From an uncultured Halanaerobiales bacterium (lineage in GTDB: Bacteria > Bacillota > Halanaerobiia > Halanaerobiales > M55B127): DNA of 56,508 bases. The position numbers and the translations under genes were made by a program. This document shows, piece by piece, positions 43,073 through 53,082 of this stretch. The stretch covers positions 1-56,508 of the forward strand of contig CAJXKY010000012.1 in NCBI GenBank assembly GCA_913055675.1, given 5' to 3'. Below the pieces are notes generated by a model that was not told the origin of the DNA, did no database searches, and was given only the letters and a program-made list of their open reading frames with translations. Each line of letters starts with the position of its first letter. Position 1 is the first letter of the stretch.

Positions 43073-43966
43073 TTACCTCCCTGGAGTAATCTGGCCCACT
43101 AATTTATAGAAGAAGCTTTTAATACCTCTTGATGGTAATTCAGGTTCTATACCAACCAGATTTCCTGCTATTTCTAAAAATTTATCATTTACCTGAGAAT
43201 CAGGATGTAATTTGAATACAGGCTGCTGTTTTTTTATTGACTCCTGGATGATATGATCATCGGGGATTTTACCCAATAGTTCTATATCTAAATTCAGGTA
43301 TTCACGTGCAGTATTGATAAATCTATTAATAATTTTATCAGCTTCTTGATTGGAATTCACCCTATTTACTACTAAATGAAGTTTGCCTTGATAGTTACTA
43401 CTGCTAAGCAGCTTAATTAAACTATATGAATCCATGATAGAAGTTGGTTCTGGAGTAAGAACTAATAGTATTTCATCAGCAGCAGTAGTGAAATTTATAA
43501 CTGACTGACTTGCCCCAGCTCCAGTATCTAATAAAATAACATCATATTCCTTTTCAATCTCAGAAACACCTGTTAAAAGATGTTTAATATTATCATTACT
43601 AACATTCAAAACATCATCCAAACCTGAAATACCGGAAAGAACATTAAGTCCATAAGGACCTGTCTCTACTGCTTGTTTTAAAGTACAGATTCCTTCTAAA
43701 ACATGGTTGAGATCATATTTAGAATTAAGACCTAATAAAACATCTATATTAGCCATTCCAATATCACTATCAATTATAAAGATATCTTGATCTAATTCTC
43801 TGAGGGCTAAAGCTAAATTAACAGTAATCGTAGATTTTCCTACTCCACCCTTTCCACTAGATACGGCAATTATTCTGCTATTATCTTTATGAAATTTATG
43901 TTTATTATTAATTTCCATATTATTATTTTTTACATAATCTTTTAATTTTGAAGCTTGGTTATTCAT
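43073..43966 (-). CDS. flhG: FlhG/YlxH flagellar number regulator, MinD-like ATPase
   Basis: 297 residues from ATG 43966, which overlaps the flhF stop by eight bases. Deviant Walker A SSGKGGVGKST, IDSDIGMANIDVLLG, LLDTGAGA and LTPEPTSIMDSYSLIK are the FlhG/MinD signatures. It activates FlhF GTP hydrolysis and limits flagellar number. The N-terminal ~30 residues before the P-loop contain the QASKLKDYVKN segment, like the FlhF-activating motif. Confidence 0.92.
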   Translation of the reverse strand: MNNQASKLKDYVKNNNMEINNKHKFHKDNSRIIAVSSGKGGVGKSTITVNLALALRELDQDIFIIDSDIGMANIDVLLGLNSKYDLNHVLEGICTLKQAVETGPYGLNVLSGISGLDDVLNVSNDNIKHLLTGVSEIEKEYDVILLDTGAGASQSVINFTTAADEILLVLTPEPTSIMDSYSLIKLLSSSNYQGKLHLVVNRVNSNQEADKIINRFINTAREYLNLDIELLGKIPDDHIIQESIKKQQPVFKLHPDSQVNDKFLEIAGNLVGIEPELPSRGIKSFFYKLVGQITPGR

Positions 43967-45014
43967 TAAAATCACCCATTAAATAATTATATAGTATTTC
44001 AGGGTGGGCCTGGTCTATATCTTCAGGAACATCCTGACCAAATGTAATATATGAAAAAGGTTTATCATATTTTTCTTTTAAATTTATTATATCCCCATAA
44101 GTAGAAGTTTCATCAAGTTTGGTTAATATTATCTTATCAGGACCTAAACGGTTAAAGTTCTCTACAGCAAAATCTAAATCCCGACTATCCATATTTAAAC
44201 TTAACATCAAATGAGTCTCATCAACAATACTTTTTTTAGCAAATTCATTAAGTTGACCAAGTTCCCATTTGTTTTTCCAGTTGCGGCCTGGAGTATCAAC
44301 TAAAATCAAGTCAACTTCAGATTTAAAATCTTCAACAGCATTTTTAAACTCATCTCCATCATAAACAACTTTAAGAGGTATATTTATAATATCACTGTAA
44401 GTTCTCAATTGTTGAACAGCGGCAATCCGATATGTATCAGTTGTGATTAATCCAACCTTCTTTCCTTCATTTATTGAAAATCCAGCTGCTATTTTAGCAA
44501 TTGTAGTGGTTTTACCTACACCGGTTGGACCTAAAAATGTAATTACCTTTGCTGAATTCCCGGTTTGAACAGGAGCTGGATTACCAAGTTTCTTTTCAAG
44601 ATAATTTTTGGTTTTCAGTTTAAGATTTGACTTATCTAAATCTTTTCTTTTGCTCATATCCTTAATTAGTTTATTAATATACTGTTCTTTAACATTCTGT
44701 CCCTTTAAATAATCCTGAAGTGGTCTTAAAACTTCTGGAACATTAGAGTTAGAAACATTCTCGTTTACATTATTACTTAAATCTTGAATCATATTTTTAA
44801 GATTATTGATTTCTTGTTTTGTTTCTTTATCTTTTGAATCATCATTTTCTTCAAGACCGGCTAACACTTCAACTTTTTCTTCCCCGAAAAAGCCTAAAAA
44901 CCCACCTTTGGTGAATTTCCTTGTCTCTAAAATAATGGCATCTGATCCTAAATCAACTTTTACTTTAAATATTGTGTCTTGTATATTATCTCCTATATAT
45001 TTTTTTACTTTCAT
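43959..45014 (-). CDS. flhF: Flagellar biosynthesis GTPase FlhF (SRP family)
   Basis: 351 residues: a basic N-terminus (1-60), linker and N domain, and an NG GTPase domain with P-loop GPTGVGKTT (162-170), TTDTYRIAAVQQLRTY, DTPGR and TKLDETSTYG. It targets flagellar assembly to the right site. Its start abuts the flhA stop and its end overlaps flhG. Confidence 0.94.
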   Translation of the reverse strand: MKVKKYIGDNIQDTIFKVKVDLGSDAIILETRKFTKGGFLGFFGEEKVEVLAGLEENDDSKDKETKQEINNLKNMIQDLSNNVNENVSNSNVPEVLRPLQDYLKGQNVKEQYINKLIKDMSKRKDLDKSNLKLKTKNYLEKKLGNPAPVQTGNSAKVITFLGPTGVGKTTTIAKIAAGFSINEGKKVGLITTDTYRIAAVQQLRTYSDIINIPLKVVYDGDEFKNAVEDFKSEVDLILVDTPGRNWKNKWELGQLNEFAKKSIVDETHLMLSLNMDSRDLDFAVENFNRLGPDKIILTKLDETSTYGDIINLKEKYDKPFSYITFGQDVPEDIDQAHPEILYNYLMGDFNE

Positions 45015-47090
45015 CTATTTCACCACCGTTCCTAATACTTGTAAATCAACATCAGGTATAAGTTCACTGAATGAAAGAATTGTTAGCTGTGGAAAAGACC
45101 GACTTGTCAATTCTTTCAATGGTCTTCTTATCATGGGAGAAGTAACCAAAATAGGTTCTTTACCCTGTTGTAACAACTTCTGAGCTTCAGACGAAATCAA
45201 TTCTATTAACTCCTGAGCATCTTGAGGATCAACCGCAAGATAATTACCCTGGTCAGACTGTTCTACGGTCTCGCTTAAATTTTCTTCTAACTGAGGATCA
45301 AGTGTAATAACTGATAATTCATTCTGCTCATCGACATATTGGTTTGTAATTTGTCTTGATAAACCTTGCCGTACATACTCAGTTAAAAGATCTATATTCT
45401 GGGTTGTCTTGGCGTAATCTGCGAGAGTCTCTAAAATAGTAACAAGATTATTAACCGGAATATCTTCCCATAATAAATTTTGTAGTACTTTCTGTATTTC
45501 ACCTAAACTCAAGAGATCAGGTAGTAATTCATTGACCACAGCTGAATTGTTTTCTTCAACATTATCTATTAATTCTTTAACTTCCTGTCTACCCAATAAT
45601 TCATGCGCATGCTCTTTAATCAACTCAGTAAGATGGGTTGCCATTACTGATGGAGGATCAACAATCGTATAATTAGCAAGTTCTGCTTTTTCTTTTTGAT
45701 CTTCATCAATCCAAATTGCCGGAGTATCAAAAGCCGGTTCTTTGGTTTCAATTCCGTCAATATCCTCTGTCGTCATTCCGGAATCCATTGCCAGATAATG
45801 ATCAGGCATCATCTCAAATCTACTTATCTCAACCCCTTTTAATTTGATACGATAAATATTGGGATCCAACTGTAAATTATCAAGAATTCGAACCGGTGGT
45901 ATAATTATTCCTAATTCCATCGCCATCTGCTTTCTGATCATGGAAACTCTATCTACAAAGTCTCCTCCCTGTTCAGGCAGCACAAAAGATATTAAATTAT
46001 ATCCTACTTCTACTTCTAGCTGGTCTACTTTTATCATGTTTTTAATCTCAGATTCTTTAGCCTGTTGCAATTCATGTTGGCTTGGTGCTTCTTCTTCCGG
46101 TTCATCTTCCAGTTCTTTTTCAACCTGTGTTTTTAGAGTCAGCCCTAAACCGCCTAATAACACAGCCATCACAAGAAATGGAACTGTAGGAAGACCCGGC
46201 ATAACACCGAAAATGAAAAGAACAATACTTGCTATATAAAGTGCTTTAGGTTGGCTCATTAACTGATCGGACATCTCTTCTCCCATGTTTCTTTCAGAGG
46301 CAGCCCGGGTAACTATCATACCGGTTGCAGTTGAAATTAGAAGGGCTGGAATCTGTGATACCAATCCATCCCCAACTGTAAGAAGTGTATAAGTCTGGGC
46401 AGCTTCACCAAAGCTTAAACCCTGTTGAGCCATCCCGATAATAAGTCCACCTATTATATTAATTACTGTGATAATAATACCAGCAATCGCATCCCCTTTA
46501 ACAAACTTACTGGCACCATCCATTGCTCCATAAAAATCTGCTTCCTGTCGTATTTTCTTTCTCTGTTCTTGCGCCTCTCGCTCGTTAATGATCCCCGCAT
46601 TAAGATCGGCATCAATACTCATCTGTTTACCAGGCATTGCATCAAGGGTAAAACGAGCAGCAACTTCTGCCACTCTTTCAGCACCTTTGGTGATTACAAC
46701 ATATTGAATTACAATAAGGATTAAAAAGATGATAAAACCGACAACATAGTTACCACCAACCACGAAATTACCAAAGCTTGTAATTATTTCGCCCGCATAA
46801 CCCTGGCCTAAAATTAACCTGGTGGTCGATACATTTAAGCCCAGGCGAAATAAGGTCGCGAATAGTAGTAATGATGGAAATACTGAAATCTGTAAGGGTT
46901 CGTTAATATAGATACTTACTAAGATTATCAACATCGAAAATGTAATATTTGCTGTAAGTAATAAATCCATTATTATTGTAGGCATCGGAATGATAAACAT
47001 TATTACGATACCGACAACAGCAAAAGCAAAAAGTATATCTATATTATAAAATATTTTGTTTATCGTACTGCTGTTTGACATTGAGGACAT
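45015..47090 (-). CDS. flhA: Flagellar export gate protein FlhA
   Basis: 691 residues, normal length. Eight predicted membrane helices lie in the first ~320 residues, with the FHIPEP-region motif RLGLNVSTTRLILGQG and GAMDGASKFVKGDAIAGI-type GAMDGASKFVKGDAIAGII. The cytoplasmic part has VRILDNLQL and GRQEVKEL, ending ISFSEL-like ILSFSELIP. It forms the nonameric export gate that receives substrates and uses the proton motive force. Confidence 0.96.
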   Translation of the reverse strand: MSSMSNSSTINKIFYNIDILFAFAVVGIVIMFIIPMPTIIMDLLLTANITFSMLIILVSIYINEPLQISVFPSLLLFATLFRLGLNVSTTRLILGQGYAGEIITSFGNFVVGGNYVVGFIIFLILIVIQYVVITKGAERVAEVAARFTLDAMPGKQMSIDADLNAGIINEREAQEQRKKIRQEADFYGAMDGASKFVKGDAIAGIIITVINIIGGLIIGMAQQGLSFGEAAQTYTLLTVGDGLVSQIPALLISTATGMIVTRAASERNMGEEMSDQLMSQPKALYIASIVLFIFGVMPGLPTVPFLVMAVLLGGLGLTLKTQVEKELEDEPEEEAPSQHELQQAKESEIKNMIKVDQLEVEVGYNLISFVLPEQGGDFVDRVSMIRKQMAMELGIIIPPVRILDNLQLDPNIYRIKLKGVEISRFEMMPDHYLAMDSGMTTEDIDGIETKEPAFDTPAIWIDEDQKEKAELANYTIVDPPSVMATHLTELIKEHAHELLGRQEVKELIDNVEENNSAVVNELLPDLLSLGEIQKVLQNLLWEDIPVNNLVTILETLADYAKTTQNIDLLTEYVRQGLSRQITNQYVDEQNELSVITLDPQLEENLSETVEQSDQGNYLAVDPQDAQELIELISSEAQKLLQQGKEPILVTSPMIRRPLKELTSRSFPQLTILSFSELIPDVDLQVLGTVVK

Positions 47091-47135
47091 TAACTAATAA
47101 CCTCCATTATTCTAATTAAACTAACTGAATATATT

Positions 47136-48200
47136 TTAATACCTATTTTCTTTCTGATATACATAGGCTAATATCTCTGCAACTGCTTCAAATAAGTCTT
47201 CTGGTATAAAGTCTCCAATTTCACACACCCTATTTAATGAACGTGCTAACGGTTTATTCTCCACTATTTCTATATCTAACTCTCGGGCCTTTTCTTTCAA
47301 TCTCTGTGCTACATAACCTTCACCTTTTGCCAAGACTTTAGGAGCTTCCATTTCTTCAATATTGAATTTAAGCGCTACAGCAATATGGGTAGGGTTAGTA
47401 ATCATTACATCTGCATCCTCAGTAGCTGACATCATCCTATTAAGACTCATCTGCTGTTGTTTTTCTTTCCGCTTCTGATTAAGTTGTGGATCCCCTTCCA
47501 TTTCTTTTCTTTCTTGTTTAACTTCATATTTAGACATCTTTAAGCTCTTAGTGTGTTCCCAAAGCTGATAAGCAAAATCAAATACTCCAACTACTACTAA
47601 AAATATTATGATGGTCACTGCCGCTTTTAAAATTATATTACCAATCAACAGTAATGAAGGTTGTAACCCTTGTTCTGTCATTGTTATTAATTCAGTTATA
47701 GAATTTCTTATGTAATAATAAGCTATTGTGGCAATTATTATTATTTTTAGAATTGATTTAATCATTTCCACAAGACTTTTTAAAGAAAATATCTTTTTAA
47801 AACCCTTGATGATATCAATATTTTCAATTTTTGGTGTAACACCTTCACCTGTAAATAAAGGTCCCACTTGACTAAAATTAATAATAATACCCATAACAGC
47901 TGCTGCTATCATAACAGGAGCAACTAAATCAGCTACATAATAGATGCTTTCCATTAAAATATCATACGCCTTGGCTTTTGTTAAAACATCTACATTTTTG
48001 AAAGTAAGCATTTGGGTCACTTTAGTAGTCAATGAATCTAATATACCAGCAAACATTAGATATAACACCATAAAACTACTAAGAAGTGTAAAAGCCTGGT
48101 TTAATTCCTGACTTTTCGCAACTTGCCCCTTTTCACGGGCTTCCCGTTTCCGTTTCGGCGTCGGATCTTCTGTTTTTTGACCGGTTGAATTGTCAGCCAT
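47136..48200 (-). CDS. flhB: Flagellar export switch protein FlhB
   Basis: 354 residues. Four membrane helices are followed by a cytoplasmic domain with the self-cleavage motif NPTH (269-272). The N-terminal GQKTEDPTPKRKREAREKGQ is typical. Autocleavage between N and P switches export from rod/hook to filament proteins. It lies directly downstream of fliR and upstream of flhA. Confidence 0.96.
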   Translation of the reverse strand: MADNSTGQKTEDPTPKRKREAREKGQVAKSQELNQAFTLLSSFMVLYLMFAGILDSLTTKVTQMLTFKNVDVLTKAKAYDILMESIYYVADLVAPVMIAAAVMGIIINFSQVGPLFTGEGVTPKIENIDIIKGFKKIFSLKSLVEMIKSILKIIIIATIAYYYIRNSITELITMTEQGLQPSLLLIGNIILKAAVTIIIFLVVVGVFDFAYQLWEHTKSLKMSKYEVKQERKEMEGDPQLNQKRKEKQQQMSLNRMMSATEDADVMITNPTHIAVALKFNIEEMEAPKVLAKGEGYVAQRLKEKARELDIEIVENKPLARSLNRVCEIGDFIPEDLFEAVAEILAYVYQKENRY

Positions 48201-48216
48201 ATTAATTCCTTTCTGT

Positions 48217-49005
48217 TTAGCCCGGGGTCAATAAATTAATAATTTGAATCGTTTCTTTTAACCCATTATTTAATATATCTGAAAAATAATGAACAAGAAC
48301 ATGAAAAGATAACAATAATAATATGAATCCAATAAATATTTTCAGTGGTAATCCAACAATAAATATATTCATTTGCGGTACTGCTCTAGCTAAAAAACCA
48401 AGCATTATATCTACAATAAACAAAGTACCCATAATTGGTAAAGCTATTTTAAATCCAATTAAAAACAAATCTGCACTTCTTCTAAACAAGAACTGCCATA
48501 AATTATTTGTTATCTCGATTCCCCCCTGAGGTATTACATCAAAGGATTTATTTAAACTTCTAATCAACATTAAGTGACCATTCATCGAAAGAAAAACTAA
48601 AACGGTAAAAATGTTTTGAAATTGACCAATAATCGGTGAACTTGCACCACTAAGAGGATCAACTACATTCCCAATTCTAAATCCCATTCTAAGATCAATA
48701 AACTGTCCAGCTAGTTGAATAGCTGAGAAAAATATATAAATTATAAACCCCATGAACAATCCTATAGATAATTCTTTTACAAGATAAGTGATAACCATTA
48801 GATCTGAATTAGGTGCAGTTATTCCAGCAGTTTGATATGTTAACAAAAATGTAATTAAAGCCATTAAAAATGATAAGATTATTTTTACTTGATTGGGAAT
48901 TATTCTACTGCTAAAAATAGGAGTTATTAAAAATATACCAAGATACCTGGCCATAGTTAAGAAAAACAAATATATATAATCTGTTGTTAATATCTCTGTA
49001 GTCAT
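48217..49005 (-). CDS. fliR: Flagellar export protein FliR
   Basis: 262 residues with about six hydrophobic helices. Motifs include RYLGIFLITPIFSSRIIPNQ, FIDLRMGFRIGNVVDP and ARAVPQMNIFIVGLPLKI. Part of the FliPQR export pore complex. RBS AGGAT is modest; the start is chosen for fit to family length. Confidence 0.94.
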   Translation of the reverse strand: MTTEILTTDYIYLFFLTMARYLGIFLITPIFSSRIIPNQVKIILSFLMALITFLLTYQTAGITAPNSDLMVITYLVKELSIGLFMGFIIYIFFSAIQLAGQFIDLRMGFRIGNVVDPLSGASSPIIGQFQNIFTVLVFLSMNGHLMLIRSLNKSFDVIPQGGIEITNNLWQFLFRRSADLFLIGFKIALPIMGTLFIVDIMLGFLARAVPQMNIFIVGLPLKIFIGFILLLLSFHVLVHYFSDILNNGLKETIQIINLLTPG

Positions 49006-49019
49006 ACTAAGTCATCCTA

Positions 49020-49286
49020 TCATATATAAAGCGGAATACTTTCAAAAAGTTCAGTTACAAAGTCTATAATTGTTGATAATATCCAGGGACCAAAAAAGCC
49101 TATCGAAATCAAAACTGCAAATATCTTAGGTACAAAAGCTAAAGTTTGTTCCTGGATTTGGGTAGTTGCCTGTAAAATCGCAACTAATAGTCCAGTAAGT
49201 AATCCTGCTCCTAAAACTGGAGCTATTACAGTTAATACTACATATAATGCTTCTCTACCGATATCAATTACTATACTCTGGTCCAC
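49020..49286 (-). CDS. fliQ: Flagellar export protein FliQ
   Basis: 88 residues, exactly the family size, with two membrane helices. The motif GLLVAILQATTQIQEQTLAF followed by VPKI is diagnostic. Builds the export pore with FliP and FliR. Confidence 0.95.
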   Translation of the reverse strand: MDQSIVIDIGREALYVVLTVIAPVLGAGLLTGLLVAILQATTQIQEQTLAFVPKIFAVLISIGFFGPWILSTIIDFVTELFESIPLYI

Positions 49287-49304
49287 ATTTAATCTCTCCT
49301 AATT

Positions 49305-50078
49305 CTAAAAGGTTTGTACCAATGAATTTATTATAAGATGCCAACCGTCTACCAAAACAAAAAGTAATATTTTAAACGGTAAAGAAATAATTACCGGGGG
49401 TAACATCATCATACCCATTGACATTAAAATACTTGCAACTATCATATCAATCATCAAAAACGGTATATATATCATAAAGCCTATTTGAAAGGCTATTTTT
49501 ATCTCATTTGTTATAAAGGCCGGTATTAAAACATAAAGTGGTATATCACTTTGATTATTAGGTCTCTCCATTTCGGCCATTTCTACAAAAAGAGCTATCG
49601 ATTCTTCATCAGTTTGTTCAAACATAAAATTTCGTAGAGGTTGTTCAGAACGATTATAGGCTTGATCAATACTGATTTCTTCATTTAGATATGGTTGTAA
49701 GGCATCTGTATTAACCGCCTGCCAAACTGGAGCCATGATGAAAATTGTTAAAAATATACTTAAGCCAATTAAAACCTGACTCGGTGGCATATTTCTAATT
49801 GATAAAGCCTGTTTTATTATTGAAAACACAATAATAATCCTGGTAAAAGAAGTAAACATAATTACTATCGCCGGAGCCAGTGATAGTACTGTTAATAATG
49901 CTAAAATCCTTAAAGATAGTACAAGATCACTTCCACCACCTTCGGATTGATTTGGAGAAGAGATATCTAGACTTATATCAGGAATATTAAACTCCTGAGC
50001 ATTAGCCTCTATATTTAAACTAAATATTACAGTTATGAGTAATAATATAATCAAAATTTCTTTATTCTTCTGAATCAC
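49305..50078 (-). CDS. fliP: Flagellar export protein FliP
   Basis: 257 residues with signal peptide (~8-27), then the FliP core: SLAPAIVIMFTSFTRIIIVF, MPPSQVLIGLSIFLT, IPAFITNEIKIAFQIGFMIY, LPFKILLFVLVDGWHLI. Five FliP subunits form the core of the export pore. Overlaps fliO by 17 bases. Confidence 0.95.
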   Translation of the reverse strand: MIQKNKEILIILLLITVIFSLNIEANAQEFNIPDISLDISSPNQSEGGGSDLVLSLRILALLTVLSLAPAIVIMFTSFTRIIIVFSIIKQALSIRNMPPSQVLIGLSIFLTIFIMAPVWQAVNTDALQPYLNEEISIDQAYNRSEQPLRNFMFEQTDEESIALFVEMAEMERPNNQSDIPLYVLIPAFITNEIKIAFQIGFMIYIPFLMIDMIVASILMSMGMMMLPPVIISLPFKILLFVLVDGWHLIINSLVQTF

Positions 50079-50424
50079 TATCGTTCCTCCCCAAATAATT
50101 CAAGAAAAACTCCTTAAATTGTGCTTGCTTGCTTTCCTTATTATTTTCAAGTGCTTCAATATCAAAATCAAAATCAACAGCATCCCATTTATCAAGCTTG
50201 TCAATCTTTTTTTCAGTTTGACTGATTAATAATATTTCATCATTAACTTCTACTAAATATAAACCTTGATTAGAACCCATATACAGTTTATCTATTACTT
50301 TTAGATGACTACCGGATTGTACATTTAAGATATTTTTTTTAAAAAACATGCTTAAAAAATATATGATTCCAACTATTAATATTAAATAAAAGCCTATTTT
50401 AAAAATTTCAAATGTATAATTCAT
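50062..50424 (-). CDS. fliO: Flagellar biosynthesis protein FliO
   Basis: 120 residues: one N-terminal membrane helix (~8-28), then a small cytoplasmic domain with LKVIDKLYMGSNQGLYLVEV and EILLISQTEKKI, the FliO pattern. It helps FliP assemble and is not kept in the finished pore. Overlap with fliP indicates coupled translation. Confidence 0.88.
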   Translation of the reverse strand: MNYTFEIFKIGFYLILIVGIIYFLSMFFKKNILNVQSGSHLKVIDKLYMGSNQGLYLVEVNDEILLISQTEKKIDKLDKWDAVDFDFDIEALENNKESKQAQFKEFFLNYLGRNDSDSEE

Positions 50425-50450
50425 TTTGATCTCCTTACTAAACTATCTTC

Positions 50451-51593
50451 TTAAATTTCACTAATCCTTTCGGCCGGACTAATGATATCTTTAACTCTAA
50501 AACCAAAGCTCTCATCGATAACAACTACTTCCCCTTTTGCAATTAGTTTACCATTTACATAAAGGTCAACTAACTCTCCAGCTAACTTATCCAATTCTAT
50601 AATTGAACCTTCTCCTAAATCAAGTACATCACTAATCGTCATTGTGGTCTTTCCTAATCGAACAGTTACTGTTAAAGGAACATCTTTTAAAAGTTCCATG
50701 TTTTGGGGTAGGGTTTGACCCTCTTTATCTCCAAATTCAGGAAACTGAGCTTCCTGTACATCTACTTTATCAGATGATTTTAATTGTTTACTCTGTTTAT
50801 GCTGAGTTTGTTTTTGTTTTGTTTGTTTTTGTTGTGTTTCTTTTTGCTGAGATTGTTTTTCTTTAGCATTTTTCTTAGCGACATCTGAAACATCAGACTG
50901 AGTAGAGTTATCAGATTTTGCTGTTAGGCCATCATCATTAGACTGTAAGCTTTTTATTAACTTCTTTGTAAACTGCAAGGGAGCTAACTGTTTAAAAGTA
51001 CTATCTATTAGATTCCCTATTTTTAAGTCAAAAGAAGTAACTACTAAAGAATCATCATTATCAAAATGTTCATTATCAAATTCTTCTATATCTACATCAA
51101 ATATCGGTTCAGGAGGAGAAATATTAACTACTTTATCTATAATATTAGAAATCGAGGTTGAAGATGACCCCATCATTTGATTCATGGCTTCTCCCACAGC
51201 ACTTAAATGAATTTCATCTAATTCTGTGTCAGCATCAATATTCTCTCCACTGCCACCCATCATTAAATCTGCAATTATTGCTGCATCTTTAGAATCTAGG
51301 ATAAGGAGGTTAAGTCCTTCTAAACCTTCTACATATTCAACTTTTACAAGTACAAATGGTTTTGTATAATTTTCTACGACCTCTTTAAAAGAACTTATTT
51401 CAACTTCAGGAGCTGTTATATCGACCTTTTTATTCAATAAAGTAAATAAGGCTGTTGCAGCTGAACCCATAGCAATATTACCAATTTCTCCTATTACATC
51501 CGCTTCCTCATCTGTTATCTGTTGCTCATTATCATCTGCATTTATCAGCGAATCTATCTCTTCTTGGGATAGTTGACTATTCCCATTACTCAT
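50451..51593 (-). CDS. fliY: Flagellar switch protein FliY (CheC-like phosphatase plus FliN domain)
   Basis: 380 residues. N-terminal LSQEEIDSLINAD is a CheY-binding-type motif. The CheC-like domain has both phosphatase E-N pairs (DVIGEIGNIAMGS; LSAVGEAMNQMMG). A Lys/Gln-rich linker (240-272) with repeated KQTKQ/KQTQ units is followed by a C-terminal FliN/SpoA domain (VPLTVTVRLGKTTMTISDVL, NGKLIAKGEVVVID). It dephosphorylates CheY-P at the switch. Start overlaps the end of fliM by eight bases. This switch type is typical of Firmicutes and Thermotogae. Confidence 0.94.
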   Translation of the reverse strand: MSNGNSQLSQEEIDSLINADDNEQQITDEEADVIGEIGNIAMGSAATALFTLLNKKVDITAPEVEISSFKEVVENYTKPFVLVKVEYVEGLEGLNLLILDSKDAAIIADLMMGGSGENIDADTELDEIHLSAVGEAMNQMMGSSSTSISNIIDKVVNISPPEPIFDVDIEEFDNEHFDNDDSLVVTSFDLKIGNLIDSTFKQLAPLQFTKKLIKSLQSNDDGLTAKSDNSTQSDVSDVAKKNAKEKQSQQKETQQKQTKQKQTQHKQSKQLKSSDKVDVQEAQFPEFGDKEGQTLPQNMELLKDVPLTVTVRLGKTTMTISDVLDLGEGSIIELDKLAGELVDLYVNGKLIAKGEVVVIDESFGFRVKDIISPAERISEI

Positions 51594-52596
51594 CTAAATC
51601 ACCTTCCTCCACATCTTCATTTTTAACCGAAATAATTTTTAAGGCGTGTTGTTTATTGAAATTACCAGGGATTGCCTTAAATTTTTTAATTTGGCCCACT
51701 TTTACATCAATAGGTTCTTTTACCTTTTTGTTTAATTTAACTATATCCCCTTTTTTAAGATATAAAATATCTTCAACTGTTAAATCGGTTTCACCCAATT
51801 CAGCAAATAAATCAACCTGAGCTTTTTTTACACGATCTTTTAATTGATCGATATGTTCATCAGTCTGTTCTCTCCGAGTATTAGAAAACCAATGTTGAGC
51901 ATTCAATTGAGAGACAATGGGTTCTAACATAATATAGGGTATACAAATATTAACTAAACCTTCACTATCAGAAACTGTAGAAGTTAAAGTGATTATTATT
52001 GTCATGTCATTATCGGGAACAATTTGAGTAAACTCAGGATTTGACTCTAACTCTTTTAGATTTGGTTTTATATCAAGTAAATTTTCCCATGCTTCTGTAA
52101 AACTTTGCAATATCCAGTTCAATGATTTTTTTAATACTACCTGTTCTATATCAGTAAATGGTCTTATATCTTCAATCGGTTTTCCTAACCCACCAAATAA
52201 TCTATCAATTATTGTAAATCCTACCTCAGGATTAATTTCAAATATGAATTGACCATCCAAGGGATCCAGCTCTGAAATACCAATGATTGTTGGCTCTGGT
52301 AGAGACCTTATGAATTCTCTGTAAGAAAGCTGCTCAATTGACGCTACTTCAAAATCAACCATACTTCTCAATCTTGTAGATAAGGTAGTAGTTAATAATC
52401 TGGCAAAATTTTCATGAATCATTTGAAGAGTCCGCATCTGTTCTTTCGAAAGTTTATTAGGTCTCCTAAAATCATATTTTTTTACCTCACTACTCTCATC
52501 GCTCTCCTTCATCTCTTCAACATCTACATTACCAGAATCGAGAGCAGATAATAATGAATCTATTTCATTTTGATTGAGAACTTCAGAATCCGCCAT
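51586..52596 (-). CDS. fliM: Flagellar motor switch protein FliM
   Basis: 336 residues. N-terminal LNQNEIDSLLSAL is the CheY-P-binding motif; the middle domain has EQLSYREFIRSLPEPTIIGI and GFTIIDRLFGGLGKP; the C-terminal SpoA domain has LTVEDILYLKKGDIVKLNK. It sits in the C-ring and couples CheY binding to rotation direction. It precedes fliY. Confidence 0.95.
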   Translation of the reverse strand: MADSEVLNQNEIDSLLSALDSGNVDVEEMKESDESSEVKKYDFRRPNKLSKEQMRTLQMIHENFARLLTTTLSTRLRSMVDFEVASIEQLSYREFIRSLPEPTIIGISELDPLDGQFIFEINPEVGFTIIDRLFGGLGKPIEDIRPFTDIEQVVLKKSLNWILQSFTEAWENLLDIKPNLKELESNPEFTQIVPDNDMTIIITLTSTVSDSEGLVNICIPYIMLEPIVSQLNAQHWFSNTRREQTDEHIDQLKDRVKKAQVDLFAELGETDLTVEDILYLKKGDIVKLNKKVKEPIDVKVGQIKKFKAIPGNFNKQHALKIISVKNEDVEEGDLDE

Positions 52597-52608
52597 TAAA
52601 ACTCCTCC

Positions 52609-53082
52609 TTACTGAATAACCAACTCAGTGAACCAAACATTTTCAATTTCACCGGTATTTAAGATATCATTAATTTTTTTCCTTATTTCATCTTTTATAC
52701 TCTGGGATGAAGGAGCTTTTATATCTTCAGGTTTTTGAGATCTTAAAATAGAAATCACTAAATCCCTGATCTGAGGATCTCTCTTATTAAGCTCCTCGGT
52801 TAATTTATCATGACTTACTTCAAATACGATACTCGCCTTTAAAAAATTATAATTATCTGTTTCAGAAAAATTTACAGTAAATGACCCTAATTCATGGGTT
52901 GGGCCAACTTCTTTATCTGCTTCTTTTTCTTTTTCATTGTTATCTCCAATATTCAAATTTACACTTTCAGGATTGACAAACTTAATCATAACAAATCCAA
53001 TTAACGACAACACAATAACTATTGAAACAGCTATTATGATTAATCTCATCAAACCATTATTTTCTTCTTCCGCCAAAATCAT
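52609..53082 (-). CDS. fliL: Flagellar basal body-associated protein FliL
   Basis: 157 residues. One membrane helix (~12-34), an acidic linker, and the FliL periplasmic domain with LGSFTVNFSETDNYNFLKAS, LRDLVISILRSQ-like IRDLVISILRSQKPEDI and the final VWFTELVIQ. It forms a ring around the stator units and aids torque. Overlaps motB by four bases. Confidence 0.9.
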   Translation of the reverse strand: MILAEEENNGLMRLIIIAVSIVIVLSLIGFVMIKFVNPESVNLNIGDNNEKEKEADKEVGPTHELGSFTVNFSETDNYNFLKASIVFEVSHDKLTEELNKRDPQIRDLVISILRSQKPEDIKAPSSQSIKDEIRKKINDILNTGEIENVWFTELVIQ

